The notes beneath the pieces are model-generated. The model saw only the letters and a list, made by a program, of their open reading frames with translations. It made no database searches and was not told the DNA's origin. Positions 54,588 through 64,000 of a DNA stretch of 64,000 bases are shown piece by piece. The stretch's first letter is position 1. Each line of letters begins with the position of its first letter. Location: contig JABAKD010000014.1 in the NCBI GenBank assembly GCA_012845835.1, positions 1,604,501 through 1,668,500 of the forward strand, given 5' to 3'. Made by a program: the position numbers and the translations under genes. Origin of the DNA: Undaria pinnatifida (Eukaryota > Sar > Phaeophyceae > Laminariales > Alariaceae).

Positions 54588-55923
54588 TGTGGTAAGAAGT
54601 TCATAGTTCGGTGGTTGATTGTCGGAAGGGGTCCGACATACGGAATAACATTAGGATCGGCAGTTCAGGGTCGGCAGAACAAAACAAGGAACGTGCTTAG
54701 TTCCTGTCGACAATCTTGGTACGTACGCAGATTTTTATGAGGAGTGGCGCGAGATTCGTTTTGCGTACGTGGCGGCTGAATAAGAAGGAGAGGAGATTCG
54801 GAAATCAGATAGAAGCGGACCGTTTGTGTGAGAAGAGCCTGATCTTGAGCTGACGAATATTGATTTTGATATATTGTGTGAGAAGAGCCTGATCTTGAGC
54901 TGACGAATATTGATTTTGATTGCAAGAGGCAGAAAGAAATATCGTTAAGAAAAGGTTCATGGTGTTTTAGAGGTTCAGTCGAATTGATAACGGTGAGTAA
55001 GAGTTCTGGTTTGTATGAACATGAGCTGAAACGGTATTATAAGGATACTTGGACGTACAAAGGCGAGCGGACCAAGTACTGGAATAGCTAAGAGCGCAAT
55101 GATTGGTTTACGTTTGAGAAGGATGACAAGTTGTGGGTTTTTGGGGGCCGAGACTGTCGTTAGAAGTTTGGTCCGAGGGCCTGAAGATCGGAATTCGAGA
55201 TACGTGATTGGTCAGAATTAATAGTGAAAAAGAGAGTATCATTTAGCAGCTTGTTATACGAGAGTTTTGAGCTGATTCCCCCCCCCTCCGGGATCAGAGC
55301 GTCTGAAACACCGGGTCTAGCAGCACCATCGTCGGCAGCGATCGAGATAGAAGTCCGTCGGCATCGATCGAGGTAGAAGCAGCGAGGTCGAGGAATCTAG
55401 GGTTGACTCAAGCGGCAAACAGCAGAAGAGTGAGGGCTGTCGAGAGAGGAGATAAGGCAAGGCAGTGTTGTTGTGTGTTTGCGTGGGTTAGGTGGATTTC
55501 AGAAGGGTTGAGACTTCGGAACTTTGGATAATACAAGAAATTGACAAGCACATTGTGAGGCAGACCGACATCGGAAAATATAAGCGGATCCTACTATCAT
55601 CATCGTGACTGCAAGCGTCGAACCTGTACCGGAAAGCAAAGAAGTTTGTCTAACCAAACGACTAGCGAGAGGCTGTGTTGTGCTTCGTTAGAGGGCAAAG
55701 GTATCCCTCGGGAGCTAGATCACCCTAAAGTAAAGGTGATCACTGGGCCATAATCCAAAAGTTGATTCGTCCAGAGCTAAACAAAGAGAGCTATTGATCT
55801 GCCATTGTTTTGACAACAAGAGTAGATCCTGTTGGGTGTGCGCAGAAATAGCGGCGACTTTTCTGTTTAGCACATCAGCTGAGCCTTTTTACCCGTGGTT
55901 CCACTGTTTTGGTTAGTATAACA
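54588..55923 (+). repeat. 3' LTR
   Basis: 1336 bp, TG to CA, equal in length to the 5' LTR and identical in all stretches compared, including the 50-bp tandem duplication (54824-54920). Followed by TTTT. Confidence 0.97.
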
Positions 55924-56269
55924 TTTTTCGACCGAGCTTTCGACAGGCAGATCCACATGTCCGGTCGAAACAGTCAAGTTTTTCGACTGGATCCCCCAGT
56001 CGGAGAACTCAGTCAAAAAAGTTGAGTCGAAAAAGCCCTTTTCGGACTGTGTAAGAAAGCCCGATTTGGGCTTCAGTCGAAAAAGGCCGTTTTCGACTGA
56101 CAAATCCAACTGTGTAAGAAATGGCCTTAAGCTCACCACACTTACCTCCGCAAATTTTCATGCATATCGTGTGCTAATTTAACTCCTCCATTGTAGTCAC
56201 AAAATTAGGTGTATCACGCAGCTTGCATGAGTATCGACCATCAATTTATCGAACTCAAGCCATTGTTTA

Positions 56270-56830
56270 CGGTACCCCGATCCAGGTCACAGATGTTCCT
56301 GACATTCGTTGCGCCGCCTAAAGATCAAGATGCCGGTACAACATTTCCAGAAAGTGTGTATGGTAAAAACGTAAAAAACGAGTCTAGATGCAGAAGCTAA
56401 CAGCAATGTTCAATATATTCGTTGGCATTTTTCAGAGGGGTGGTTGTACGATTTCGAGAAGCCGAAACACACACAAACGCGCCGCAGCGCCACAACACGG
56501 TGCAGACCATGGCGATCGATGTGCGCGAAGATCAAGCGGCAGCTGCTCGGCAAATGGCCCAGGGGGCTGCCGCATCTTCGCGAGTCTCTGCTGTTCTGTG
56601 CGTGCGTGCGCGGGGGCAAATTTGCGGCCAAACCCTCGAGGCAACATCTGGAGAAGAAATACCTTGCCCCCATCCCAGCCTGAGATCGGGACGAAACACC
56701 CTTTGTCGATGGATTTTCTGATCTTGGAAATTGTCGGAACCAACATTCGTCTCCACATGAAATGTACACAGATCTTACTGCAGGCGAATCTTGTATAGAT
56801 CAAGATCTATCGTTTATGTCGGGATACCAT
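56270..56830 (+). repeat. dispersed repeat family, copy 2
   Basis: Matches 20197-20830 over its whole length (ACGAGTCTAGATGCAGAAGC, GCAGCTGCTCGGCAAATGGC, ACATCTGGAGAAGAAATACC). The ATG-led frame QAAAARQMAQGAAASSR is open for about 70 codons here. It adjoins the right end of the older inverted-repeat element. Confidence 0.65.
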
Positions 56831-57097
56831 AAACAGTGGCCTCACAGCTGACGTTTCAAATTAAAAACAAAAATGCAAGCTACTACAGCCGTTGTACGTG
56901 TGGTTCGTATATACTTGGACCTTGCTACGAATATACATCGGGGTGTACATGGTCGCATCATAGACATATTGCACAAATCGTTGACTATCCTGTGCCCCTG
57001 CGTGATAGCCCTAGCAAGCACAAGACTATTACAGCGATTCGTACTTGACGGCTGCTTCGCCTACTTCGGTTCGGGTGTGAGATGCCGTTCCAAAACT

Positions 57098-57384
57098 TCA
57101 AAACTCGGAGCAGTTTCTTGCCTTGAAACTAAACTTCGGCCATATTACGGGTTTTGGGCACCAAAACGCAAGCAAGCGAAGAGCCCCAGAACGCCCCACG
57201 ATCTTGAGGAAGGGCGCAACCGCACCTCGCGCCCCTTCAATGAGTGGTCGTTGAAGGAGGGCATCATCGTTCCGTGCACCCGCATGTCGTTGAGAATATG
57301 ATGGTCCGGTGGAAGGCATGCAATGCAAGATGCGAGTGCTACTGTTTGCAGTGTATCATCGACAACTCCATCCTCTAGATACAA
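57098..57384 (-). other. open minus-strand region, coding status unclear
   Basis: Two overlapping frames look partly protein-like (DHHILNDMRVHGTMMPSFND; LKIVGRSGALRLLAFW). A possible GAG|GTGCGG donor is at 57219-57230, but no acceptor gives a phase that joins the exon at 57728. It could be an exon of the minus-strand gene or a repeat. Confidence 0.25.
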
Positions 57385-57727
57385 CGTGCAAGCTCTGTGC
57401 CAGTGTGTATGAACGAAAGCGAAAGCAACATTTTTGAAAATATCTAGACTACTAGAGCGAATTTGCGGATTTTAAAACGAAAGATAACTTACGCTCCTCC
57501 CGAAGGCGCAAGACACGCGCAGCGAAACTTTCTTGCGCGAGAGGCGTAGCCGACAAGACCATGCACAGACTGAGACGGCGTTATATGAAAGGTTTCGGTG
57601 GCTTTATGCCTGTGCGGTCTGTTGTAATTCCCTGAAGCTGGCTCTGTACTACTCCTGTGGCACTGGCACCAGCTCGCAGAATCATGCGTTGATCATTTTC
57701 GTCCTATCATGCATCATGATTACATAC

Positions 57728-57922
57728 CTTGTCATCTGATGAAGCGCCCGGACTGGAGCTGTACACGAAGTTACCCGCGCGGGAAGGGGTTGAAGTCGCT
57801 GCTAGGGAGGAGGAAGGCTCTGCCTCGGACGTGAGATCGATGACGGCATCGTCGAGGTCCACAGTAGCTGCCGTCGGTGCCGGGGCTGCGGACTTCCGCC
57901 ACCAACGAACAGGACTTGACAT
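57728..57922 (-). CDS. 5' exon of a minus-strand gene with SUMO-interaction-like motif
   Basis: 65 codons from ATG 57922 to a consensus donor AAG|GTATGT; ends in phase 0. Upstream is a TTTTTTCGCAG acceptor-like site, so this might be an internal exon with a different start. The product starts MSSPVRWWRK, contains VDLDDAVIDLTSEAE, which fits a SUMO-interacting motif (V-I-D-L-T followed by acid), then is Ser-rich to SSDDK. Its phase fits the most upstream SNF2 exon (36187), and SNF2/Rad5-type proteins often carry such motifs, so it may be exon 1 of that gene, with the Ty3 element lying in the intron. Not proven. Confidence 0.5.
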
Positions 57923-58296
57923 AGTAGTATTTGAACCAGGATACAGACCGCTGCGAAAAAAGTCGATATCTGCACGATTCTTCGCTTTCAAGAACTTGCG
58001 TGTCCACACCACGTAGCCTCGCGCTGCTGAGGGCGCTCTCGCTCTTCCCGGGGTCGAGGTGGTGTTGTGTCAGCAAGTTCCCAGTGGCTGAAGTAGGAGG
58101 AAGAAGAGCAACGCTCGGTCTCGTCATTTTTTTTAAATCGTGAATCGTGAAGCGAGATGCGAATTCGTAAAACGTAAGCAAGGCATCCAGGTCTTGTGGA
58201 ACTCCTAAATTGAAAAGTTGACGATATTATAGAAAGCACCGCAGCAGCGCGAGGGGCGAGAGCGGTGTGGTTTTACTTTGGGCTTAGAGGTTAACC
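57923..58296. promoter_or_regulatory. putative bidirectional promoter region
   Basis: 374 bp between the minus-strand ATG (57922) and the plus-strand RBBP5 ATG (58297). No TATA box or other motif can be named. The claim rests on the divergent layout of the two start codons. Confidence 0.4.
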
Positions 58297-58315
58297 ATGA
58301 ACCTTGACCTTTTAG
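58297..58315 (+). CDS. RBBP5: RBBP5 exon 1 (19-nt coding micro-exon)
   Basis: ATGAACCTTGACCTTTTAG then donor GTGAGC. It gives MNLDLL plus one base that completes Asp with exon 2. The start is chosen because MN-(L)-x-LL-D matches the family N-terminus. The frame upstream of exon 2 also contains an ATG at 58771, but that reading does not fit the family. Confidence 0.8.
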
Positions 58316-61300
58316 GTGAGCTGTTAGAGATAACCCTGATATTTGTATAGCGTCGACGACCCCACCGTTGCCCAGTCGGTTGTGATGCACCGATATGGTC
58401 TACATTCGATTTTGTCACAAATTGGCCTTGGGCCATGGTACAGGCCACTTTGGACGGAAAATTAAGTACCGTTTAAATATTCATTTGATTACCAAACGAT
58501 TATTATATTTCAGGCTAAAGTGGTACAGGTGTACAGCGGCAGATCCTTGACGCACCAGGAACACGTTGTGGTTGACTGGATCTATTCGGCCACCGCTGCC
58601 GTACACGAAAGCACTCGTGCCATTCCTCCATTTTGTACAGTGCACTTGCAATCGCAGCATACGCTGCCTGGACTGCCTTTCACATCCACAGAGCCTTCCG
58701 ATCACCAGCAAAAGTCGCTGCCGTGTAAGTAATGATGCTGTAGTCTATCATACAATACCACGTACCTCACATGACTACCGTAAATTTTCCTCGCTCGTGC
58801 ATCATTTGCTGTACTCGTGTGCCAGATCCGTTCGCGAAAACTGTGCCGGATCACGTTGATTCTCTCCTGAGCTATGGGGTAGAAGATGCAACGGTATGCT
58901 CCTTCGACAAGCGAGGGACTTACCTTGCGGTGGGCTACGCAACTGGAGTAGTTGTTATCTGGGACTTCGTCACCAGGCAAGCCCTAGCCACACCTGGGTG
59001 TGGTCGTACACTGCTGTTATAGTTCCAGGCTATCTGTCGCCAACACGAGGATGCAGTTCTAACGAAAGACCTGGTACACAGCAGTAGCAGTGAGTATCGA
59101 CGAGGTGGCTCCCGTCTTGCCCCTTTTGACGACGCGCGTTCTGTGTCGAGAAAAGCTTTGCCACTTACCAGGCAATCAACACTACGGTTGATGTGTGCTG
59201 GTATGTACGAGATGCGTAATACTGCTGCGTGGTGCTGTTTGCTGCAGTACAGCAACACCTTCATTTGGGTAGGGGTGGGATCAGTGTAATTGGTGTGTAC
59301 CCACAGGCAGTTTCGAGAGGCCAGGTCTACTACTGCTGTCTTCGCCAGTTTGCCCGTGCCCAACCACCTGCAGCACAGCATTCTTAGTCAGACTGTCTGA
59401 CTTCACCTGGAAATAAATTACCAGGGTACTTGTATTCCGCCATTCCCTGTGCGCCGTACGTTTCGACGATGGGGGGGGGGTGCTACTTGCTGCAGGTGCT
59501 ATTACTGGATCTGCAGCGGTAGGAAATATGAAGGGCACCTAAATGCCAGGGCTGTGAGTTGGCTGGTGTTCCCGCCTAGTTATGCGTTGGCTGACCAACT
59601 ATTAATAGCTGGCTTTAATCGACTATTAATAGTTGGCTGACGCAACGCCAGCACACTAGTCGTCTAACTAGCCAGCCAATTAGTCAACTAAAGTCAGGCG
59701 GGCGAAGCGAGCCAAAAAAGCCCCCTCCTGCCTGGGAGGGGGCGCTGGAGGCGCCCTCAGAGGCCCCGCCCGACGTGTCCCCGGAAGATCCCGCTGAAAA
59801 CGCCGTCGGTGGCAAAGCAGACGCGATTTGGGATGTTTTTGCACATCAAAAAGCAGACGATAAATCGGCCAAGTTTAGCTCTGGGTTTGACCACGAAACA
59901 GGTACATCTCAGTTTATCAGACTTTACAGGGATGCACCAGAAACGCGGGCATGCCTTCCCCGTTTGGGGGTCTCTCGCTGGTGTTGCATTGTGTCTTAAC
60001 GATAATTACTCGGTGCTGCACGCAGTAGCACCCCGGTAAAAGAACGCCCAAAAATAACATAGAAGGTAGACTGGGATCTCTTCTGCGACAGGAGCATAGA
60101 AAATAAGCCAGTGCCTTCTTTGCGAACACCATGAAGAAATCCCACACCCAGTGCTGGGATTTGGGGGGCTTGGCAAGCCGACGTTTCTTCTCTCTGCGGT
60201 AGCATACCGCGTTCTCGTCGCGCGCGCTCGCGGAAGAGCTCTCGGAACGGCCAGCTGCTCGACGAACGCTCCAACACTGCCTTGGTCTGCTGACAGCGCT
60301 GCCGGCACTTTCGGCCCTGCCACCGGCGCAGTCGATGGCCATGGTTGATGCGCCAGGAGTTGTAGAAGACCTCTGTGCTCTCGGCGTGGTAGTACTACTT
60401 GGAGACGCCGGGAAATGCCTACCCCGTACCAAACACGCAATCCTTCAAGCAAGGAAACCCAAATTCCAAAAACAGTCTCATAGTTGGCACCGCCGCAACT
60501 AACACTATGATTTGGCGACTTTTAAGTCAGTCAATTCACAGCCCTACAAAATGCAGTACGGACGAATAGTGTTCCCCCTTCCCTCAAGATATTCCCGGTA
60601 GACTGTTGCAGTACGCACGTAACTATTTTCAGGGAATCACCACACCTACTATTAGTCGTGGTCTTGATAAGCTGGGTCACGGCCTGGGATCTTGTGGTGC
60701 TCTTGTTGCCTACGCGCTCCCATCGGTGTGGTGGTGTGATGTTGCTCTTGGCTGCTGTACGTCTGCAACTGCAACACTAGACTATGCTGCTTGCAACAAC
60801 CTTGCAACTTCGCAACGTGCGTAGCCGAGGGACTCCAAAGTCTGAACTGGCGTCGAACGACACAGGCATGTTGTTTCTGGTGTCAGAATTGTGCAATTGT
60901 CCCTCGTGCTTCGTATGTTACCCATGCAAATTTCTACTGATAAATGTTATCCCTCTCAGAGATGCACCCGGGTTTTCGACGGGAGATTGCTTGGAAATTG
61001 TATGGATAAGGTCAGCAGTTTTTAAAGGGCTTGTGCTGCAAGCATTTAACAGCGTAGGTTATATTTCTCCTCGCACGCGTGATGGCCTTGTCTAACGGAG
61101 CCCTCGTTGCTATCCCGCCCCAGATTGTGACTTATTTTCGACGTGCTTTTGCCCCCCTATCGTGACGGATTTTTCCCGTGGGTCAGGGGCATCGGCCGAG
61201 TAATCGAAGCCCACGCACGAGCGATCACGGCGCTCAGCTGGGCCCGGGGAGGCAGAAGGCTTCTGTCCGCGTCTCATGACCACCGGCTTCACTTCTGGGC

Positions 61301-61367
61301 CCTGGAGCCAGCCAGACCCGAGCTGATTCGGGTTATCTGCCTCGATTCGCCCATCATGTCTGCCCTG
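58297..61367 (+). CDS. RBBP5: RBBP5/Swd1 homologue (COMPASS WD40 subunit), 5' part
   Basis: Three exons (58297-58315, 58826-58976, 61187-61367) encode 116 residues in one phase-consistent frame, starting MNLDLL and continuing DPFAKTVPDHVDSLL. This mirrors the RBBP5/RBL N-terminus (MN-x-x-(L/I)-(L/I)-D-P...). WD repeat 1 has CSFDKRGTYLAVGYATG and VVIWDFVTRG; repeat 2 has IEAHARAITALSWARGG and RLLSASHDHRLHFWAL; then LDSPIMSAL aligns with the FPSPIL segment. RBBP5 is a core nuclear subunit that, with WDR5 and Ash2, activates SET1/MLL H3K4 methyltransferase. The gene continues beyond the window; the third intron is at least 2.6 kb and holds a Ty3 remnant. Confidence 0.88.
58826..58976 (+). CDS. 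RBBP5: RBBP5 exon 2 (WD repeat 1)
   Basis: 2 nt, 49 codons, 2 nt. Acceptor CTCGTGTGCCAG; donor CCAG|GCAAGC, a GC-type site. The GC donor is required: exon 3 begins with the single G that restores VTR-G, the conserved W-D-F-x-T-R-G of this family. The following intron is 2210 bp. Confidence 0.88.
58977..61186 (+). other. RBBP5 intron 2, with palindrome and possible element remnant
   Basis: 2210 bp. It holds a strong inverted repeat at 59580-59650 (two CTATTAATAG palindromes and GCGTTGGCTGA/CGCAACGCC words). It also holds a plus-strand open stretch at 59775-59996 (KADAIWDVFAHQKADDKSAK), which might be a BED-finger or other transposon fragment; I cannot assign it. No host exon is evident. Confidence 0.4.
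61187..61367 (+). CDS. RBBP5: RBBP5 exon 3 (WD repeat 2)
   Basis: 1 nt plus 60 codons, ending in phase 0. Acceptor TTTTCCCGTGGGTCAG, donor CTG|GTGAGA. GIGRVIEAHARAITALSW and RRLLSASHDHRLHFWAL are WD-repeat strands aligned with the RBBP5 ISAHIHPVCSLCWS region. Confidence 0.88.
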
Positions 61368-62300
61368 GTGAGAAAATGTCTGAAATAATGTTATGCAATA
61401 CAAGGGCTACGCGTGGGTGCCGGCAGGTAGTGAAAAGTGGTACGTCTACACTACGCCTGTAGTGTGTCAAGTATTGTCAAGAGTCCAACACAGTCTAATA
61501 AATGTTGACCACTTTCTATGACGTTTCTTATGCGAATCAGATTCCGATCTTCGGGTGATTTTGATCAAAATTTCGAGAAAAACAATATACCTGTGGTAAT
61601 AATATTGATATTAATAGTATGATACCATACCAACCGGTAGATTTAGACCTGGCACTGGACGGTGTACATGAAACCCGAGCCCATGCCGACTGACTCTGGA
61701 GTCTCACCACGAAAAGAGGTGTGGAGTGCGCTTAATTTAACGTTCCGACTCAATGAAACATCCGGGGCCAACACGCTGACTGCCTACTGTCTACGCATGT
61801 TTCCTACGTAGCCACCGAGAGACGCACACTGAGCCAGCCTCTCAGAGAAAGACGTACTGATGTAACTGCCTTTATTCTTAGACTCCTCGTCGATTGCGGT
61901 TATACCCCTGCTGTTTGCTGCTGTATCTAGATGTTTCGCGCGTCCTCTTGTACATGCATACAGCGCTTCCAGCACAGCAGATGCGCGTATGTTGGTGTCG
62001 GGCAGCAGACATGGCAAGGCCAGCGGTTTTACTCCCAAACTATGGTTGACATCCACAGAGGTCACCATCTTAACATCGTGCCGGCGATGTGCGACACGAC
62101 GATCTGCATGTCATAATGTTAATGTTCCGTACGCGCGCGTCCGAGCTGCTGTTCGCGACGAGGTAGATTGCCATAGAAGGCGAGCGGCTCGCTGACACCA
62201 AACAGCTCATGAAGGGCACGTCTGACACCAAACAGCTTTTCGATGTCGACTTCCCTTGGTAGAAAGGTATTGGAACGCCCGTTAGACATACGCGGCGATT
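61368..62300. other. RBBP5 intron 3, unassigned part
   Basis: No exon could be supported. It is AT-rich around 61580-61640. The minus-strand frame at 61784-62068 is open but has no recognisable motif; it may be the far 3' part of the Ty3 remnant. Confidence 0.35.
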
Positions 62301-62301
62301 C

Positions 62302-63960
62302 CTAGCGAAGAATCTTTGTAGAAGTTAATCCTCCAACTTGGACATTGGTGACCTTGCCGCTAACAATGTCCTGGACCTGGTAGACGTGCACGCTTGAAGC
62401 ATCGATCACCCGTCGCGGTCCCGTCCACGTGGGCATCATTTTCGACGTTTTCCCAGGTGGCCGCACTCGCGCCATCACAATGTAATCGCCTACCGCGAAT
62501 TCCGGCTTCGCTCCTTTGCTCTCGCGCCGCCTACTGGCAGCCCGAATGACTTGCACGCGGTGTCCCATCTTTTTATGCATGGCTTCCATAGCAACGGCCA
62601 GACCTCCGATCATGGCTCTGACACCGTCTTTGGTGCGAGGGATCGCATCCTCGACTGCGTGTTGGTCGCGGACTAGAGACACAATCAAGGGTTGTCGGCT
62701 CACGACCTAACCAAGTCTTATGCGGCAAGCATCCCAACCGTGCGCGGTATGAAGAGGTCAAGGCCCGCTGTACCATGGGCACAAAATGCTCCCGGTCGGT
62801 TACGGCGCTGCGATGTTCAACCAACAAGGCTATCAACACGCGCAGAACTTTCTTGATAACGTTCTCGACCTTGCCGTTGGTCCAGGGTGAATTTGTTGCA
62901 GCAAAACGGTGGTCCACGCCCGAAAGTGTCGTAAGCGTGGCTAGTGTTAATAGGTGGTTCTTAAAATGGGCGTGGCTGTATCACTCACAAGAAAGGACGG
63001 GACGCCTAGGGTAGTACACCAACGCTGCAATCGCAACGCCGCGTTTTCATCATTAGCAGCGGAAGGGAGCTATAGTTCAACGAAAAGCTATAATTCAACG
63101 AAAACGTGGTGTCCTCTTTCACTGCCGTGATATATTCGTGTCGTCGTCTAGCGGAGGGGTTTGCTCTCGGCCCGGGTTCCCCCGGCCCGTACAACGTGTT
63201 CACCATCGCTCTGGCGATCGCCTGCTGTACTCCCTGTATCGGCTTGCGTTTGCGCAAGCTGGTGAATTTTTAAAATTCCGCTTCTGATGAATATATGGTA
63301 TAAATGCAAGCAGGAATTGACCTCGGTCCCGTGCGTTGTCACTCCGACAGGACGCGGGAGTTTTCCCCTTCCACGAGAATCCACGCAGTTGGGGCAGACA
63401 TTGCTAACCCTAACCCACGTCCTTTTCCATTCGCGTCCAGCAACATGCAGGACGCAGCTTGGCCATGATGACGTCCTTATTGCGATGCCCGGCCTCCCCA
63501 CAGTGCGCGCAGACCAGTAGGCGCAATTGGAGATGTTTGGCACCCTCCGGAATCCACAACGCTCGTGTGATGGACACTGTATAGACCCCGCTGTCTGCTC
63601 GGCTGACCAGGCTCCCGTCGTCCAACTCGAAAGAGCTTGGAAAACCGGAGCCATGTCCCCCTGTGTGGTAGGATACGCTGAACTCCCTGAAAAGCGTCGA
63701 CGGATGGTGGGGAATTTGCGTTGCGGTCTGTCTCACCGTCCATATTGGGTGCCTCAGGAAGCGGCGCTCGCACAACCAGCGAGCGGGTAGACACGGGAGC
63801 ACTGATCCAACGCGAAAGAAGGTCCCCCACTTGCCGTCAATATGCCCGATCGAGTATTTTAATTTCCAAGGTATGTAGCCCAGTTCATGCAAACGTTGGC
63901 TGGTTACCTCGCTTAGGTTTGACACAGTTCATGCAAGCGTTGGCTGGTTACCTTGCTTAG
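62302..63960 (-). pseudogene. decayed Ty3/gypsy pol: RNase H end and integrase
   Basis: Minus-strand pieces in changing frames: PWKLKYSIGHIDGKW and GDLLSRW (RNase H C-terminus, 63720-63860); ALWIPEGAKHLQLRLLVC, AHCGEAGHR (integrase zinc region, 63440-63570); SNVCPNCVDSRGRGKLPRP (about 63360-63400); EYITAVKEDTT (63100-63150); TNSPWTNGKVENVIKKVLRV with the catalytic Glu (62860-62900); and the C-terminus EFAVGDYIVMARVRP, MMPTWTGPRRVID, KVTNVQVGGLT (62330-62510). Frameshifts and stops show it is dead. It belongs to a different lineage from the intact element (no similarity in its GPY region) and continues beyond 64000. Confidence 0.8.
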
Positions 63961-64000
63961 GTTTGACACAGTTCATGCAAACGTTGGCTGGTTACCTTGC
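63875..64000. repeat. 44-bp tandem repeat at the window end
   Basis: Three copies of CAGTTCATGCAAACGTTGGC followed by TGGTTACCTTGCTTAGGTTTGACA, period 44 bp, differing at two or three bases. It expands the RNase H part of the Ty3 remnant and continues past 64000. Confidence 0.9.

Larger units (their letters stand above)
43475..55923 (+). mobile_element. complete Ty3/gypsy LTR retrotransposon (chromovirus-like)
   Basis: 12,449 bp. Two 1336-bp LTRs start TG and end CA; TTTT flanks both sides (43471-43474 and 55924-55927), a 4-bp target duplication. Order: 5' LTR, primer-binding site, gag (989 aa), UAG, pol (1941 aa: protease, RT, RNase H, integrase, chromodomain), UAA, small ORF, purine-rich tract, 3' LTR. 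Protease-RT-RNaseH-integrase order defines Ty3/gypsy (Metaviridae-type). The LTRs look identical by eye and all ORFs are intact, so insertion was recent and the copy may be active. Confidence 0.97.
42899..56126. mobile_element. older inverted-repeat element split by the Ty3 element
   Basis: Left 42899 GGCCATTTCTTACAC and right end GTGTAAGAAATGGCC (56112-56126) are inverted repeats. Similarity continues inward for about 40 bp (GTCGAAAACGGC, GTCGACTG). Outside lie ATA on the left and TTA on the right. Removing the LTR element leaves 576 plus 203 bp with no ORF. GG-starting ends and a TWA-like flank suggest a PIF/Harbinger-type MITE, tentatively. Confidence 0.65.

Noticed and set aside
59775-59996. 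Plus-strand frame (AIWDVFAHQKADD) as an RBBP5 exon
   Set aside because: The GC donor of exon 2 and acceptor of exon 3 already join the conserved family sequence without a gap, leaving no room for extra residues.

Overview
This window is nuclear DNA from an intron-rich, repeat-rich eukaryote. The evidence is many short exons joined by good GT-AG (and two GC-AG) splice sites in matching phase, introns of 0.4 to more than 7 kb, an active-looking Ty3/gypsy retrotransposon, a non-LTR element, several inverted-repeat DNA transposons, and abundant mini- and microsatellites with long G/C homopolymers. An alga of the stramenopile type (for example a brown alga) would fit, but no marker in the window proves the lineage.

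Host genes. (1) Positions 65 to 36187, minus strand, hold a very long gene for a SNF2-family ATPase of the Rad5/Rad16-like type. I place 24 exons (3022 coding bases, about 1007 residues). From a Cys-rich domain at the N-terminal side it runs through a Ser-rich linker to helicase motifs Q, I, Ia, the TTY region, II (DESH), III and the stretch before motif IV. The C-terminal helicase half lies before position 1. Two phase breaks show that at least two exons are still missing. (2) Position 57922, minus strand, is the start of a first exon with a VIDLT motif; it may be the 5' exon of the same SNF2 gene, 21 kb upstream. (3) From 58297, plus strand, is the 5' part of an RBBP5/Swd1 homologue (COMPASS H3K4 methyltransferase WD40 subunit) in three exons, the first only 19 nt. 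The start codons of (2) and (3) face away from each other across 374 bp.

Mobile DNA. A complete 12.4-kb Ty3/gypsy chromovirus-like element (43475-55923) has apparently identical 1336-bp LTRs. Gag, pol and a small third ORF lie in one reading frame, separated only by a UAG and then a UAA. It sits inside an older inverted-repeat element (42899-56126). Around it are a pogo/Tigger-like element (40356-41653), a CAGT-ended TA-flanked element (42036-42771), three copies of a TNA-flanked family (28056, 31383, 33889), one carrying a nested PIF/Harbinger-like insertion, and a decayed non-LTR retroelement (23483-25345). The non-LTR element's G/C-tract-linked 3' end is shared by a shorter, SINE-like family. 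A decayed second Ty3 integrase region fills 62302-63960.

Tandem repeats include a 570-bp five-base satellite (37115-37684) and several 36- to 265-bp minisatellites. A repeated theme in the SNF2 gene is partial duplication of an exon edge together with its splice site into an intron of the gene; one such copy is a frameshifted duplicate of the Walker A exon.
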